From Boseongicola aestuarii (GTDB lineage: Bacteria > Pseudomonadota > Alphaproteobacteria > Rhodobacterales > Rhodobacteraceae): a DNA stretch of 64,000 bases. The stretch lies in NCBI RefSeq assembly GCF_900184815.1, contig NZ_FXXQ01000010.1:62001-126000 (forward strand). The letters are read 5' to 3'. A model generated the notes under the pieces. That model did not search any database, was not told where the DNA came from, and saw only the letters and a list, made by a program, of their open reading frames with translations. Positions 17,065-24,792 of this stretch are shown here, one piece after another. Every line of letters begins with the position of its first letter. The stretch's first letter is position 1. The translations under genes and the position numbers were made by a program.

Positions 17065-17072
17065 CGGGCCGC

Positions 17073-18251
17073 GTGATTGAGCCGACGACAGAGCAAGAGA
17101 TAGCGCAGGCGGTGCGTGATGCTGCGGGACCACTTTCGATCCGGGGAGGGGGGACGCGCGGTATGGCCCCAGCCAGCGGTGAGGTTTTTTCGTTAGCGCG
17201 GGTTTCGGGTATTTCGCTTTATGAGCCGGGCGCATTGACGATCGTGGCGGGCGCCGGGACGCCGATGTCGGAGATTGACGCAGCCCTTCAGTCCGAGGGC
17301 CAGATGTTGCCTTTCGAGCCCATGGACCATCGCGTTTTGCTCGGCACCTCGGGGGAGCCGACGATTGGTGGCGTGGTGGGAGCGAACGTTTCGGGGCCGC
17401 GGCGCTTGCGGGCGGGTGGATGCCGGGACTCCTTGATCGGCGTGCGGTTTGTGGACGGTCGCGGTGAAGTACTGAAGAACGGTGGGCGCGTGATGAAGAA
17501 TGTCACCGGATATGATCTGGTGAAACTGATGTCTGGGTCATATGGCACACTTGGTGTTCTGAGCGAGGTCAGTTTCAAGCTGTTGCCCAAGCCGGATGCA
17601 ACCGGTGTTCTTACGCTGACTGGGTTGCCTCTTGCGGACGGTATTGCGGCGATGTCGGCGGCTTTGGGCTCGCCTTACGAGGTCACGGGGGCGGCAATGA
17701 CGCCGGCCAAGGGGGATGCCGAGTCGATTGTCCGGTTGCGGCTTGAGGGCTTTGAAAGCTCGGTCAGCTATCGCGGTGAACAATTGAAAAAGACTTTGGC
17801 GCAGTTCGGTACGGCTGACTTTGCACTTGGCGGTGAAGACGACTGGCGCGCAGTGCGGGACGTGGAAGCGTTTGCCTCAAAGACATGCGTCTGGCGTCTG
17901 GCGATCAAGGCCAGCGATGTTCCTGCAATGCTGGAAGACGGCATTTGGCCGAAATTTCCATGTGATGCCTTGCTGGACTGGGGTGGTGGTCTGGTCTGGA
18001 TAGGCTGCGACGACGCAGAGCTTGGCAAGATCGCGCAGGATCCGGTTGCGGCTGGCGCTCTGCTTCACACTCATTTGCAGGATCATATGAAGACCATCGG
18101 CGGCCACGCGACATTGCTGAAGGCACCCGACGCCCTGAAAGTGCGTGTGCCTGTATTCCAGCCCGAAGCGGCCCCCTTGGCGGCACTCGCCAACGGACTG
18201 CGTACGCAATTCGACCCGCGCGGAATATTGAATCCCGGAGTCATGGGCTGA
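17073..18251 (+). CDS. glcE: Glycolate oxidase subunit GlcE (FAD-binding)
   Basis: The start is taken as GTG 17073 because AAGAAGGA lies 8-16 bases before it; an upstream TTG would start inside the repeat element. The 392-residue product has the FAD-binding half of GlcD only: LSIRGGGTRGMAP at the N-terminus and TIGGVVGANVSGPRRLRAG. The segment NVTGYDLVKLMSGSYGTLGV then follows, with the C-terminal FDPRGILNPG that ends this family. GlcE forms a complex with GlcD and GlcF. The stop overlaps the start of the next gene as TGATG. Confidence 0.92.
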   Translation: MIEPTTEQEIAQAVRDAAGPLSIRGGGTRGMAPASGEVFSLARVSGISLYEPGALTIVAGAGTPMSEIDAALQSEGQMLPFEPMDHRVLLGTSGEPTIGGVVGANVSGPRRLRAGGCRDSLIGVRFVDGRGEVLKNGGRVMKNVTGYDLVKLMSGSYGTLGVLSEVSFKLLPKPDATGVLTLTGLPLADGIAAMSAALGSPYEVTGAAMTPAKGDAESIVRLRLEGFESSVSYRGEQLKKTLAQFGTADFALGGEDDWRAVRDVEAFASKTCVWRLAIKASDVPAMLEDGIWPKFPCDALLDWGGGLVWIGCDDAELGKIAQDPVAAGALLHTHLQDHMKTIGGHATLLKAPDALKVRVPVFQPEAAPLAALANGLRTQFDPRGILNPGVMG

Positions 18252-18571
18252 TGGAGAGCGCCACGTTTGCCTTCATCGCGCTTCCGGCTTTCGGTGCGCT
18301 GGTCGTTGGGTATCTGCTGACTGACTGGCGACTTGCGGGGGCGGTTGCGTCCGGCGGGTTCGGCTTGCTCTTGATATTGCCAGGGTCAGCGCCAAGTCTT
18401 GCCACCTTCGCTTTGCCGGCCCTTCTCGGCGCGGCCGCCGGGGCGCTGATCTTGTTGCCATACTTGCGTGTCTGGCCGGATGCGACCGTTTGGGGCCGCA
18501 TGTCGGTGGCGATTATCGCCGCCCTTGCGGCCTCAGTTGCCAATATCTCATTTTTCGCCGGGAGCGCCTGA
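18251..18571 (+). CDS. Small multi-span membrane protein inside the glc operon
   Basis: A 106-residue protein with about four membrane helices: FAFIALPAFGALVVGYLL, then AGAVASGGFGLLLILPG, ATFALPALLGAAAGALILL and MSVAIIAALAASVANISFF. Its ATG overlaps the glcE stop (TGATG) and its stop ends one base before the glcF start at 18573, so it is translationally locked between the two subunits. It is not part of the E. coli glcDEFGB operon. No family is recognised. It could anchor the soluble GlcDEF complex to the membrane, which is inference from position and topology. Confidence 0.72.
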   Translation: MESATFAFIALPAFGALVVGYLLTDWRLAGAVASGGFGLLLILPGSAPSLATFALPALLGAAAGALILLPYLRVWPDATVWGRMSVAIIAALAASVANISFFAGSA

Positions 18572-18572
18572 C

Positions 18573-19895
18573 ATGCAGACGACATTTACTGAAGAACAGT
18601 TGAAAATTCCCGCGATCAAACGCTCGAATGAGATATTGCGCTCGTGCGTGCACTGCGGATTTTGCACGGCGACATGCCCGACCTATCAGGTGCTTGGCGA
18701 TGAACTCGACAGTCCGCGCGGCCGAATTTATCTGATCAAGGACATGTTGGAACACGACCGGCCTGCGGATGCGAAAACCGTCAAACATATCGACCGTTGC
18801 CTGTCCTGTCTTGCCTGTATGACGACCTGTCCGTCCGGGGTGCATTATATGCATCTTGTCGATCACGCGCGCGCTCATATCGAAAAGACCTATAAGCGGC
18901 CAGTGTTCGAACGTGTCCTGCGCTGGACGCTTGCGCAGATCCTTCCCTATCCCATGCGCTTTCGCGTCGCCCTTCTGGGCGCGAAAATGGGCCGACCGTT
19001 TGCGCGATTCATGCCGGATCCGCGTCTAAAGGCGATGCTGGAGATGGCCCCGAAGACCATACCGCCAGTCAGTCGCAATGATGATCCGCAAACCTTTGAA
19101 CCAAAGGGTGAAAGAAAGATGCGGGTGGCGCTGATGACCGGTTGTGCGCAGCGCGCGCTCAACACGGATATCAATGACGCGACAATCCGGCTTTTGCGCC
19201 GCTTTGGTTGTGAAATTGTCGTCGCCGAGGGGATGGGCTGCTGCGGAGCGCTTGTGCATCACATGGGCAAGGAAGCCGAAAGCCATGATGCGGCCGCCAA
19301 GAATATCACGGCCTGGATGGCTGAAGATCGCGCCGGGAGGCTCGATGCGATTGTGATCAATACCTCAGGTTGCGGCACGACGGTTAAGGATTATGGCCAT
19401 ATGTTCCGCAACGATCCCTTGGCCGAAGACGCTGCACGCGTAAGCGAACTGGCGATGGATGTTTCGGAAGTTCTGATGAAGCTGGACCTGCCCGAAGGCG
19501 TCGCCACAAAATTGCGCGTTGCCTATCACGCGGCGTGCTCGTTGCAGCACGGTCAGCAGATCAAGACCTATCCCAAGGACTTGTTGAAAAAAGTTGGCTA
19601 CGAAGTGGTCGAACCCCGTGATGCGCATCTTTGTTGTGGCTCAGCAGGCACTTACAACCTGATGCAGCCCGAGATCTCGAAAGAACTGAAAGCGCGCAAA
19701 GTCAAAACGCTGGAGGAGAAATCGCCTGAGGTGATTGCCGCCGGAAACATCGGCTGCATGATGCAGATCGGTTCGGGAACGGATGTGCCGATCGTGCATA
19801 CGGTCGAACTTCTGGACTGGGCGACGGGTGGTCCCAAACCGCCTGCTTTCGCGCGCGGCGCGAGCGATGCACCCCAAGTGCCAAACCTCCGATAA
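18573..19895 (+). CDS. glcF: Glycolate oxidase iron-sulfur subunit GlcF
   Basis: The 440-residue product starts at ATG 18573, directly after the small membrane protein. Two ferredoxin-type 4Fe-4S motifs lie near the N-terminus: CVHCGFCTATCPTY and CLSCLACMTTCPSG. Two CCG domains follow, with GMGCCGALVHHMG and HLCCGSAGTYNL, the cysteine-rich elements of GlcF and LutA-type proteins that carry further clusters or quinone contacts. It transfers electrons from the GlcD/GlcE flavins to the quinone pool. The length and motif order match the family, so glcDEF is complete. Confidence 0.95.
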   Translation: MQTTFTEEQLKIPAIKRSNEILRSCVHCGFCTATCPTYQVLGDELDSPRGRIYLIKDMLEHDRPADAKTVKHIDRCLSCLACMTTCPSGVHYMHLVDHARAHIEKTYKRPVFERVLRWTLAQILPYPMRFRVALLGAKMGRPFARFMPDPRLKAMLEMAPKTIPPVSRNDDPQTFEPKGERKMRVALMTGCAQRALNTDINDATIRLLRRFGCEIVVAEGMGCCGALVHHMGKEAESHDAAAKNITAWMAEDRAGRLDAIVINTSGCGTTVKDYGHMFRNDPLAEDAARVSELAMDVSEVLMKLDLPEGVATKLRVAYHAACSLQHGQQIKTYPKDLLKKVGYEVVEPRDAHLCCGSAGTYNLMQPEISKELKARKVKTLEEKSPEVIAAGNIGCMMQIGSGTDVPIVHTVELLDWATGGPKPPAFARGASDAPQVPNLR

Positions 19896-19960
19896 CAAAT
19901 CACCGTCATATTCTTGTCCAAACCTCGGACTACGTCGTAAGTTGGACGAGGAGAAACGGT

Positions 19961-20812
19961 ATGCGAATGTCTGTGAACGCTTTGATTGCGGCCGTTGCCT
20001 TGTTGATGCCCTCAGCCGTCGTCGCGCAGGACTATGAAGCCGCTTCCGAAATGACGGCGCTGATGACATCCTACGAAGCACGCGGCTGGGAAGGTGTCGG
20101 TCGGCTCAACATCGGCTTTGGCGGGATGTGCACCGGGGCGCTGATCGCGCCGCGACTGGTGCTGACCGCCGGGCATTGCCTTATTGATCAAAGAACGGGA
20201 CGCGATGTGAATGTCCGCGATGTGACGTTTCTGGCGGGCTGGCGCAATGGCCGGGCCTCGGCATCCCGCAAGGTGCGTCGCGCGGTTGTGCATCCCGAGT
20301 ACGAATACGCTGGTCCGGAAGGTCCGCTCAGTGTCGCAAATGATCTGGCGCTTCTTGAACTGGAAAGCGAAATTCGCCTCGCCCACATTCAGCCCTTCAA
20401 GACAGCCGATCGCCCGCGCAAGGGCGCTTCGGTCGGGGTCGTGTCCTATGCGCATGACCGCCAAGACAGCCTGTCCCTGCAAGAGGTCTGCCACGTTCTG
20501 GCGCGCCGCAGCGGGGCTCTGGTCCTGTCCTGCGACGTTGATTTCGGCTCAAGCGGCGCTCCGATTTTCGCTGACATCGACGGCGAACCGCAAATCGTTT
20601 CAGTGGTTTCCGCAAAAGCGATGGTGCAGGGACGCAAGGTCTCGCTGGGGACGAATTTGACCAAGCCATTAGACGACTTGATGGGGATGCTGGCTTCGGG
20701 GGACGCTGTCATGAATTCCGGCGCAACCGAGCCGCGCCGCCTTTCGGTCGGCGGAAACAACGGGCTGGCGCTTTCTGGCGGCGAAGGCGGTGCAAAATTC
20801 GTAAGGCCGTGA
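19961..20812 (+). CDS. Secreted trypsin-like serine protease (first of two)
   Basis: The 283-residue product has a Sec signal peptide (MRMSVNALIAAVALLMPSAV, cleavage probably near VAQD) and a chymotrypsin/V8-like domain. The triad is visible: His in LTAGHCLI, Asp in NDLALLELE and Ser in FGSSGAPIF. Cysteines next to His and in MCTGALIAP could form the usual histidine-loop disulfide. GGAGAAACG precedes the ATG. The C-terminal 40 residues are low in complexity (GGNNGLALSGGEGG). A second protease gene follows by 40 bases. Target unknown. Confidence 0.85.
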   Translation: MRMSVNALIAAVALLMPSAVVAQDYEAASEMTALMTSYEARGWEGVGRLNIGFGGMCTGALIAPRLVLTAGHCLIDQRTGRDVNVRDVTFLAGWRNGRASASRKVRRAVVHPEYEYAGPEGPLSVANDLALLELESEIRLAHIQPFKTADRPRKGASVGVVSYAHDRQDSLSLQEVCHVLARRSGALVLSCDVDFGSSGAPIFADIDGEPQIVSVVSAKAMVQGRKVSLGTNLTKPLDDLMGMLASGDAVMNSGATEPRRLSVGGNNGLALSGGEGGAKFVRP

Positions 20813-20851
20813 CGACTTGACCACAGAAGGTACGACGACCACCTTGGCGTC

Positions 20852-21538
20852 ATGCGATTGCTTCACTCTGTTCTGACACTTCTTGCGCTTGGCGCGGCCA
20901 CGTCAGCATTGGCGGACGTTTCGGCAGTCGGTCGGCTTGAAAACACCTCGACGGATCAGACCTGCACAGGCGCGCTCATTTCGCCGCGCTACGTGCTGAC
21001 TGCGGCCCATTGCGTTGGGGCCTTGCGCAACGCCGAGGGTTCCTCGGACGCGCAGGTCTTGTTTCGACCCGGCAAGCCAGTGGGTGGCCCGACTTTCAGC
21101 ATCATCGACAGCGCCATGCACCCGCTTTTCAACCAGCCCTTCGCACGGGATTTGCAAAAGCTGAGGTTCGACATTGCGATCTTCACGCTGGACCGGGACG
21201 TGCCGCGAACCATTGGTGTTCCGATGGTTGTCGGCGAAGAAGCCCGTGTTGGCGAAACACTTTTTCTCGTCAGTTGGAGGGGCGCAAACCCCACTCCGCC
21301 GCGCCAAAGGGGCTGCCTGGTGGTTGACGGAACGCCGGGTCTGGTTTCGGTTGCCTGTGCAGTTGGTGGGGGTGAAAGCGGCGCGCCATTGTTCAGAAAA
21401 ACCCAATCAGGGCTTGAACTTGTGGCCGTTTTGACAAGCCGGTCCAGCCTCGGTCAGCAACCGATCGGTCTTGCTACAAACGTCGCGATCAGACTGCCCC
21501 CGCTTGAACGCGCTGTGAAAGCAGGCGAAGGGTCTTGA
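20852..21538 (+). CDS. Secreted trypsin-like serine protease (second of two)
   Basis: The 228-residue protein has the signal peptide MRLLHSVLTLLALGAATSAL and the same fold as its upstream neighbour. Triad: His in LTAAHCVG, Asp in FDIAIFTLD and Ser in GGGESGAPLF. CTGALISPRYVLTAAHC matches the neighbour closely, so the two are a tandem duplication that has diverged. No strong ribosome site is seen before ATG 20852. The stop codon TGA lies inside the -35 element of the downstream heat-shock promoter, so the hsp20 promoter starts within this gene. Confidence 0.83.
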   Translation: MRLLHSVLTLLALGAATSALADVSAVGRLENTSTDQTCTGALISPRYVLTAAHCVGALRNAEGSSDAQVLFRPGKPVGGPTFSIIDSAMHPLFNQPFARDLQKLRFDIAIFTLDRDVPRTIGVPMVVGEEARVGETLFLVSWRGANPTPPRQRGCLVVDGTPGLVSVACAVGGGESGAPLFRKTQSGLELVAVLTSRSSLGQQPIGLATNVAIRLPPLERAVKAGEGS

Positions 21539-21562
21539 AGCGGCGAATTCACATGCCTACCT
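21534..21562 (+). promoter_or_regulatory. RpoH (sigma-32-type) heat-shock promoter of hsp20
   Basis: CTTGAAG at 21534 and CCTACCT at 21556 match the alphaproteobacterial RpoH consensus CTTG-N17/18-CYTATNT with an 18-base spacer and one mismatch. It predicts a transcript start near 21569 and a leader of about 90 bases. The -35 element overlaps the stop codon of the preceding protease gene. Confidence 0.75.
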
Positions 21563-21634
21563 AAAAACCGTCGGAGGCCAAATGGCTCTGATTGCTACAT
21601 ATGCCTTGCCCGGTGTCGGGGAGGCTCAAACATT

Positions 21635-21656
21635 GGAATCGCTCAAAGGAGGATCC
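21635..21656 (+). promoter_or_regulatory. ROSE-like RNA thermometer hairpin masking the hsp20 ribosome site
   Basis: GGAATCGCTC (21635-21644) pairs with GAGGATCC (21649-21656) around the loop AAAG. The stem has eight base pairs with bulged A21638 and G21641. UCGCU lies opposite AGGA of the Shine-Dalgarno sequence, which is the conserved UYGCU/AGGA arrangement with a bulged G of ROSE elements. The start codon follows at 21660. At low temperature the ribosome site would be paired; heat would open it. Confidence 0.78.
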
Positions 21657-21659
21657 CTC

Positions 21660-22127
21660 ATGCGAACTTTTGATCTTGCACCGCTTTATCGTGCGACCGT
21701 TGGTTTTGACCAGATCGCCGACCTAATGGACCGCGCTCTGACAGACACGTCGAACGCCACGTCCTATCCACCTTACAACATCGAAAAAACCGGCGAAGAC
21801 GGCTGGCGTATTTCTATTGCCGTGGCCGGTTTCAGCGACGCAGACCTCAATGTCGAATTGCGCGAAAATGCGCTGATTGTCACCGCCGACAAGGCAAAAG
21901 ACGACGAAGAGCGTACCTATCTACACCGAGGTATTGCCACGCGCGCGTTCGAGCGTCGCTTCGCGCTTGCCGACCACGTGCGCGTGACCGGCGCAAGTCA
22001 TGTTGATGGTATGTTGCACATCGACCTTGTGCGGGAAGTGCCCGAAAGCCTGAAGCCTCGCCGTATTGAGATCGCAAAAGGCGAGACCTTCGATACGAAA
22101 GCCGTCGCGGCACAAGAGCTGAACTAA
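21660..22127 (+). CDS. Small heat shock protein (Hsp20/IbpA family)
   Basis: The start is ATG 21660 with the strong site AAAGGAGG seven bases upstream; a longer frame from 21582 would place translation inside the RNA-thermometer leader. The 155-residue product has an N-terminal arm beginning MRTFDLAPLYRATVGFDQIA, then an alpha-crystallin domain from about residue 35: YPPYNIEKTGEDGWRISIAV, AGFSDADLNVELRENALIV and YLHRGIATRAFERRFALAD. The C-terminal tail lacks a clear IXI motif (VPESLKPRRIEI is the nearest). It is an ATP-independent holdase in the cytoplasm. Both transcription (RpoH promoter) and translation (ROSE) appear heat-controlled. Confidence 0.92.
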   Translation: MRTFDLAPLYRATVGFDQIADLMDRALTDTSNATSYPPYNIEKTGEDGWRISIAVAGFSDADLNVELRENALIVTADKAKDDEERTYLHRGIATRAFERRFALADHVRVTGASHVDGMLHIDLVREVPESLKPRRIEIAKGETFDTKAVAAQELN

Positions 22128-22154
22128 GTCCGACAGCCATCGGCTGACAAAGCG

Positions 22155-22183
22155 AAACCCCCGGTGCGCCGCACCGGGGGTTT
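22155..22183. terminator. Bidirectional terminator between hsp20 and the ALDH16 gene
   Basis: AAACCCCCGGTGCG and CGCACCGGGGGTTT form a nearly perfect 14-bp palindrome with A and T runs on the two sides. It lies between two convergent genes and can serve both. Confidence 0.85.
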
Positions 22184-22212
22184 CTTGATTGCGGGCCTCC
22201 AAGTTTGCGGGC

Positions 22213-24549
22213 CTACTCGCCGTAAGGGACCCAAACTGTTTTGACCTCGGTCGCGGCTGCTAGGAACGTCGCGGCGTCGACTTTTGACCAGTCGTGCCCC
22301 TTGCCATTGTTCACCCATGTCCGCTTGACGTTTCCTGCGGCCTCGCGCTCGATGACAGTCGAAAGATCTCTGCCTGAGAAGGTCCAGACGGCATCCACGT
22401 CCATGTGACCGCCTGCCTGCGGCGCAAGTTCGGTGTGGCTGCCGGTCAGGATGTTTATCACGCCGCCGGGAACGTCAGATGTGTCCAGCACCTGATAGAA
22501 GTCGGTAGCGGCAAGCGGGTAGGGCTCACTTGCAATCAGGGTGATCCGGTTGCCCATCGCCATGGCCGGCGCAATCACTGAGACAAGGCCCAAAAGCGGC
22601 GCGTCATCGGACGCGAAGGCGACGATCTTGCCCACGGGTTCATTCATTGCAAGCGCGATCCCGCGCAGCGGCACACCTTTAGCGGCCCCGTCATATTTGT
22701 CCGCCCAGGCCGCCCATGTGAACAGTCGATCAATGCTGGCGTCCACTTCGGCCGCGCCACCTCGCTTGCCAGTCATGTGATTGATACGGCGCGCAAATTC
22801 GTCTGAACGTGCGGAAAGGTTCTCACCCAGATAATAAAGCACCTGCGCCCGCAGGTGCCCGGTTGTCCTGCCCCAGCCTTGTGCGCCATTCATGGCTTCT
22901 ACTGCGTTACGCAGGTCCTTGCGATTGGCAAGTCCCGCGTGTCCCAGAAGTCGGCCCTTTGGAGACCAGACGGCCTGCGAGTATCCCCCATCCGGGCGCG
23001 CTTGATTGCCGCCAATATAGAGCTTCGCGGTGCGGTCGAGGCTTTCGACGTCCGCCTTTTCAGGTGCCGCCACGGGTGCAATCTGCACCAGTTTCGCCGC
23101 CTTGCCCTTTGATTTGGTATAGGCGGCCAAACCTTCCCAGCCGCCTTCGCGACCAAATCCGCTTTCACGGACGCCCCCAAAGCCCGCGGCCGCATCGAAC
23201 AGATTCGTCGCGTTCACCCAAACTACACCAGCAGTCAGCTTAGGAGCGATATCGAGCGCGAGATTGACATTCTCGGTCCAAACCGTCGCCGCCAAACCGT
23301 ATCGCGTATTGTTGGCCAGTTCGACGGCTTCACCGGGAGTTCGAAATGTCGTCGCGACCAGAACAGGACCGAAGACCTCTTCTTGCATCAGATTGTCCGC
23401 AGTCGAAAGTCCGGTGATCAGGGTGGGCGGATAATAGCATCCTTTCTCGGGCATTTCGCAGGCTGCGTGATAAATATCGCCGGCACTTTCCGAGACCAGT
23501 TTGGTGATAGTCTCCAGTTGCACCGGATCGACCACCGCACCGACATCAATGCATTTATCCAAAGGATCACCGACCCGCAGCTTGTCCATTCGGGCCTTAA
23601 GAGCGGTATAAAAACCGTCAGAAATGCCTTCCTGCACCAGCAATCGGGAGCCTGCGCAACAGACCTGTCCCTGATTGAACCATATCGCATCCACCAGACC
23701 TTCAATGGCGCTGTCGATATCGGCGTCATCAAAGACAATGTAGGGGGATTTCCCGCCCAGTTCCAACGTAAGCTTCTTGCCAGACCCTGCTGTTTCGGAA
23801 CGGATTTTCCGCCCGACAGAGGTCGATCCGGTAAAGGCGATCTTGTCGATATCGCTATGTTTGACGATCGCTTCGCCACTTGAGCCGTCGCCGGTCACGA
23901 TGTTCAGGACACCCGGCGGAACGCCAGCTTCACGCGACAGATCCGCAAACAAAAGCGCGGTCAAAGATGTGTATTCCGCCGGTTTCAAAACCACCGTGTT
24001 GCCCATCGCAAGGGCCGGAGCGATTTTCCATGCCAGCATCAAGAGCGGAAAGTTCCACGGGATGATTTGCCCGCAAACGCCAAGGGCTTCGCGGTCGGGC
24101 AATTCGGCGTCCATCAACTGCGCCATCCCGGCGTGATAATAAAAGTGACGTGCGACCAGAGGGATGTCGATGTCGCGGCTTTCTCGGATCGGCTTTCCAT
24201 TGTCGAGTGTTTCGAGCGTCGCAAAAAGCCGAGATTGCTTTTGTATTAGTCGTGCCAGCGCATAGAGAACGCGCGCGCGCGTCTTTGCGTCTTTGGCCCA
24301 TGCCTTGTGTGCCTTGCGCGCGGCAGCGACCGCCTTGTCTATGTCGCTGGCGTTGGCCTGACTGACTTTGGCGAGTATTTCACCAGTGGCGGGGTTCTTT
24401 GACGGGAACGAACGCGCTGGCTTTGTCCATTTGCCATCAATGAAGTGGCCAAATGTGCGCTTGTGCGCATCAAGCCATGCCATCGCTTGGGCAGCATCCT
24501 CTGGCGCCGGTCCATAGTCCATGGTTTCGAAGATCTCGCGGACGTTCAT
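22213..24549 (-). CDS. ALDH16-type aldehyde dehydrogenase (fused two-domain form)
   Basis: The 778-residue protein has a complete N-terminal ALDH of about 490 residues. It shows PWNFPLLMLAWKIAPALAMG, FTGSTSVGRKIR, LELGGKSPYIVFDDADID and the catalytic cysteine region NQGQVCCAGSRLL. A second, shorter ALDH-like domain follows from about residue 505 (LYIGGNQARPDGGYSQAVWS to HDWSKVDAATFLAAA). It lacks an equivalent of the catalytic Cys motif. This is the architecture of the ALDH16 family, known from animals and from bacteria including roseobacters, in which the second domain is structural. It overlaps the DUF1272 gene by four bases, and deoC lies just upstream, so an aldehyde arising in deoxynucleoside breakdown (acetaldehyde) is a plausible substrate. 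Confidence 0.9.
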   Translation of the reverse strand: MNVREIFETMDYGPAPEDAAQAMAWLDAHKRTFGHFIDGKWTKPARSFPSKNPATGEILAKVSQANASDIDKAVAAARKAHKAWAKDAKTRARVLYALARLIQKQSRLFATLETLDNGKPIRESRDIDIPLVARHFYYHAGMAQLMDAELPDREALGVCGQIIPWNFPLLMLAWKIAPALAMGNTVVLKPAEYTSLTALLFADLSREAGVPPGVLNIVTGDGSSGEAIVKHSDIDKIAFTGSTSVGRKIRSETAGSGKKLTLELGGKSPYIVFDDADIDSAIEGLVDAIWFNQGQVCCAGSRLLVQEGISDGFYTALKARMDKLRVGDPLDKCIDVGAVVDPVQLETITKLVSESAGDIYHAACEMPEKGCYYPPTLITGLSTADNLMQEEVFGPVLVATTFRTPGEAVELANNTRYGLAATVWTENVNLALDIAPKLTAGVVWVNATNLFDAAAGFGGVRESGFGREGGWEGLAAYTKSKGKAAKLVQIAPVAAPEKADVESLDRTAKLYIGGNQARPDGGYSQAVWSPKGRLLGHAGLANRKDLRNAVEAMNGAQGWGRTTGHLRAQVLYYLGENLSARSDEFARRINHMTGKRGGAAEVDASIDRLFTWAAWADKYDGAAKGVPLRGIALAMNEPVGKIVAFASDDAPLLGLVSVIAPAMAMGNRITLIASEPYPLAATDFYQVLDTSDVPGGVINILTGSHTELAPQAGGHMDVDAVWTFSGRDLSTVIEREAAGNVKRTWVNNGKGHDWSKVDAATFLAAATEVKTVWVPYGE

Positions 24550-24788
24550 GCGTCACATCCTTCGGGTTTGAAAACACGTTTCGTCGAGGCGGGAAAGCGC
24601 GTCAGTTTGTTGCTTGGTCTTATGGGGCGGGGCACGAAGTTGCCGCCGCAGTTCGGGCAAATGCCCTTGAGCTTGTCGGTCACGCAATCGCGGCAAAAGG
24701 TGCATTCGAAAGAACAGATCATGGCGTCGGGGCTCTCGGGTGGGAGGGCCCGGTCGCAGCATTCACAACTTGGGCGGAGGTCCAGCAT
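24546..24788 (-). CDS. DUF1272 cysteine-rich (zinc-binding) protein
   Basis: The start at 24788 gives an 80-residue protein beginning MLDLRPSCECCDRALPPESP. Cysteine pairs recur: CECCDRAL, MICSFECTFCRDCV and GICPNCGGNFVPRP. This is the pattern of DUF1272, a small zinc-ribbon-like family of unknown function. An upstream in-frame start (24848) would overlap deoC and is not preferred. The stop overlaps the ALDH16 start (ATGA), and deoC ends four bases upstream of this gene, so all three are one operon. Confidence 0.82.
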   Translation of the reverse strand: MLDLRPSCECCDRALPPESPDAMICSFECTFCRDCVTDKLKGICPNCGGNFVPRPIRPSNKLTRFPASTKRVFKPEGCDA

Positions 24789-24792
24789 TGAC

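Noticed and set aside
21582-21659. Longer hsp20 start 26 codons upstream
   Set aside because: It lies inside the thermometer leader and lacks a ribosome site, whereas AAAGGAGG fits the start at 21660.
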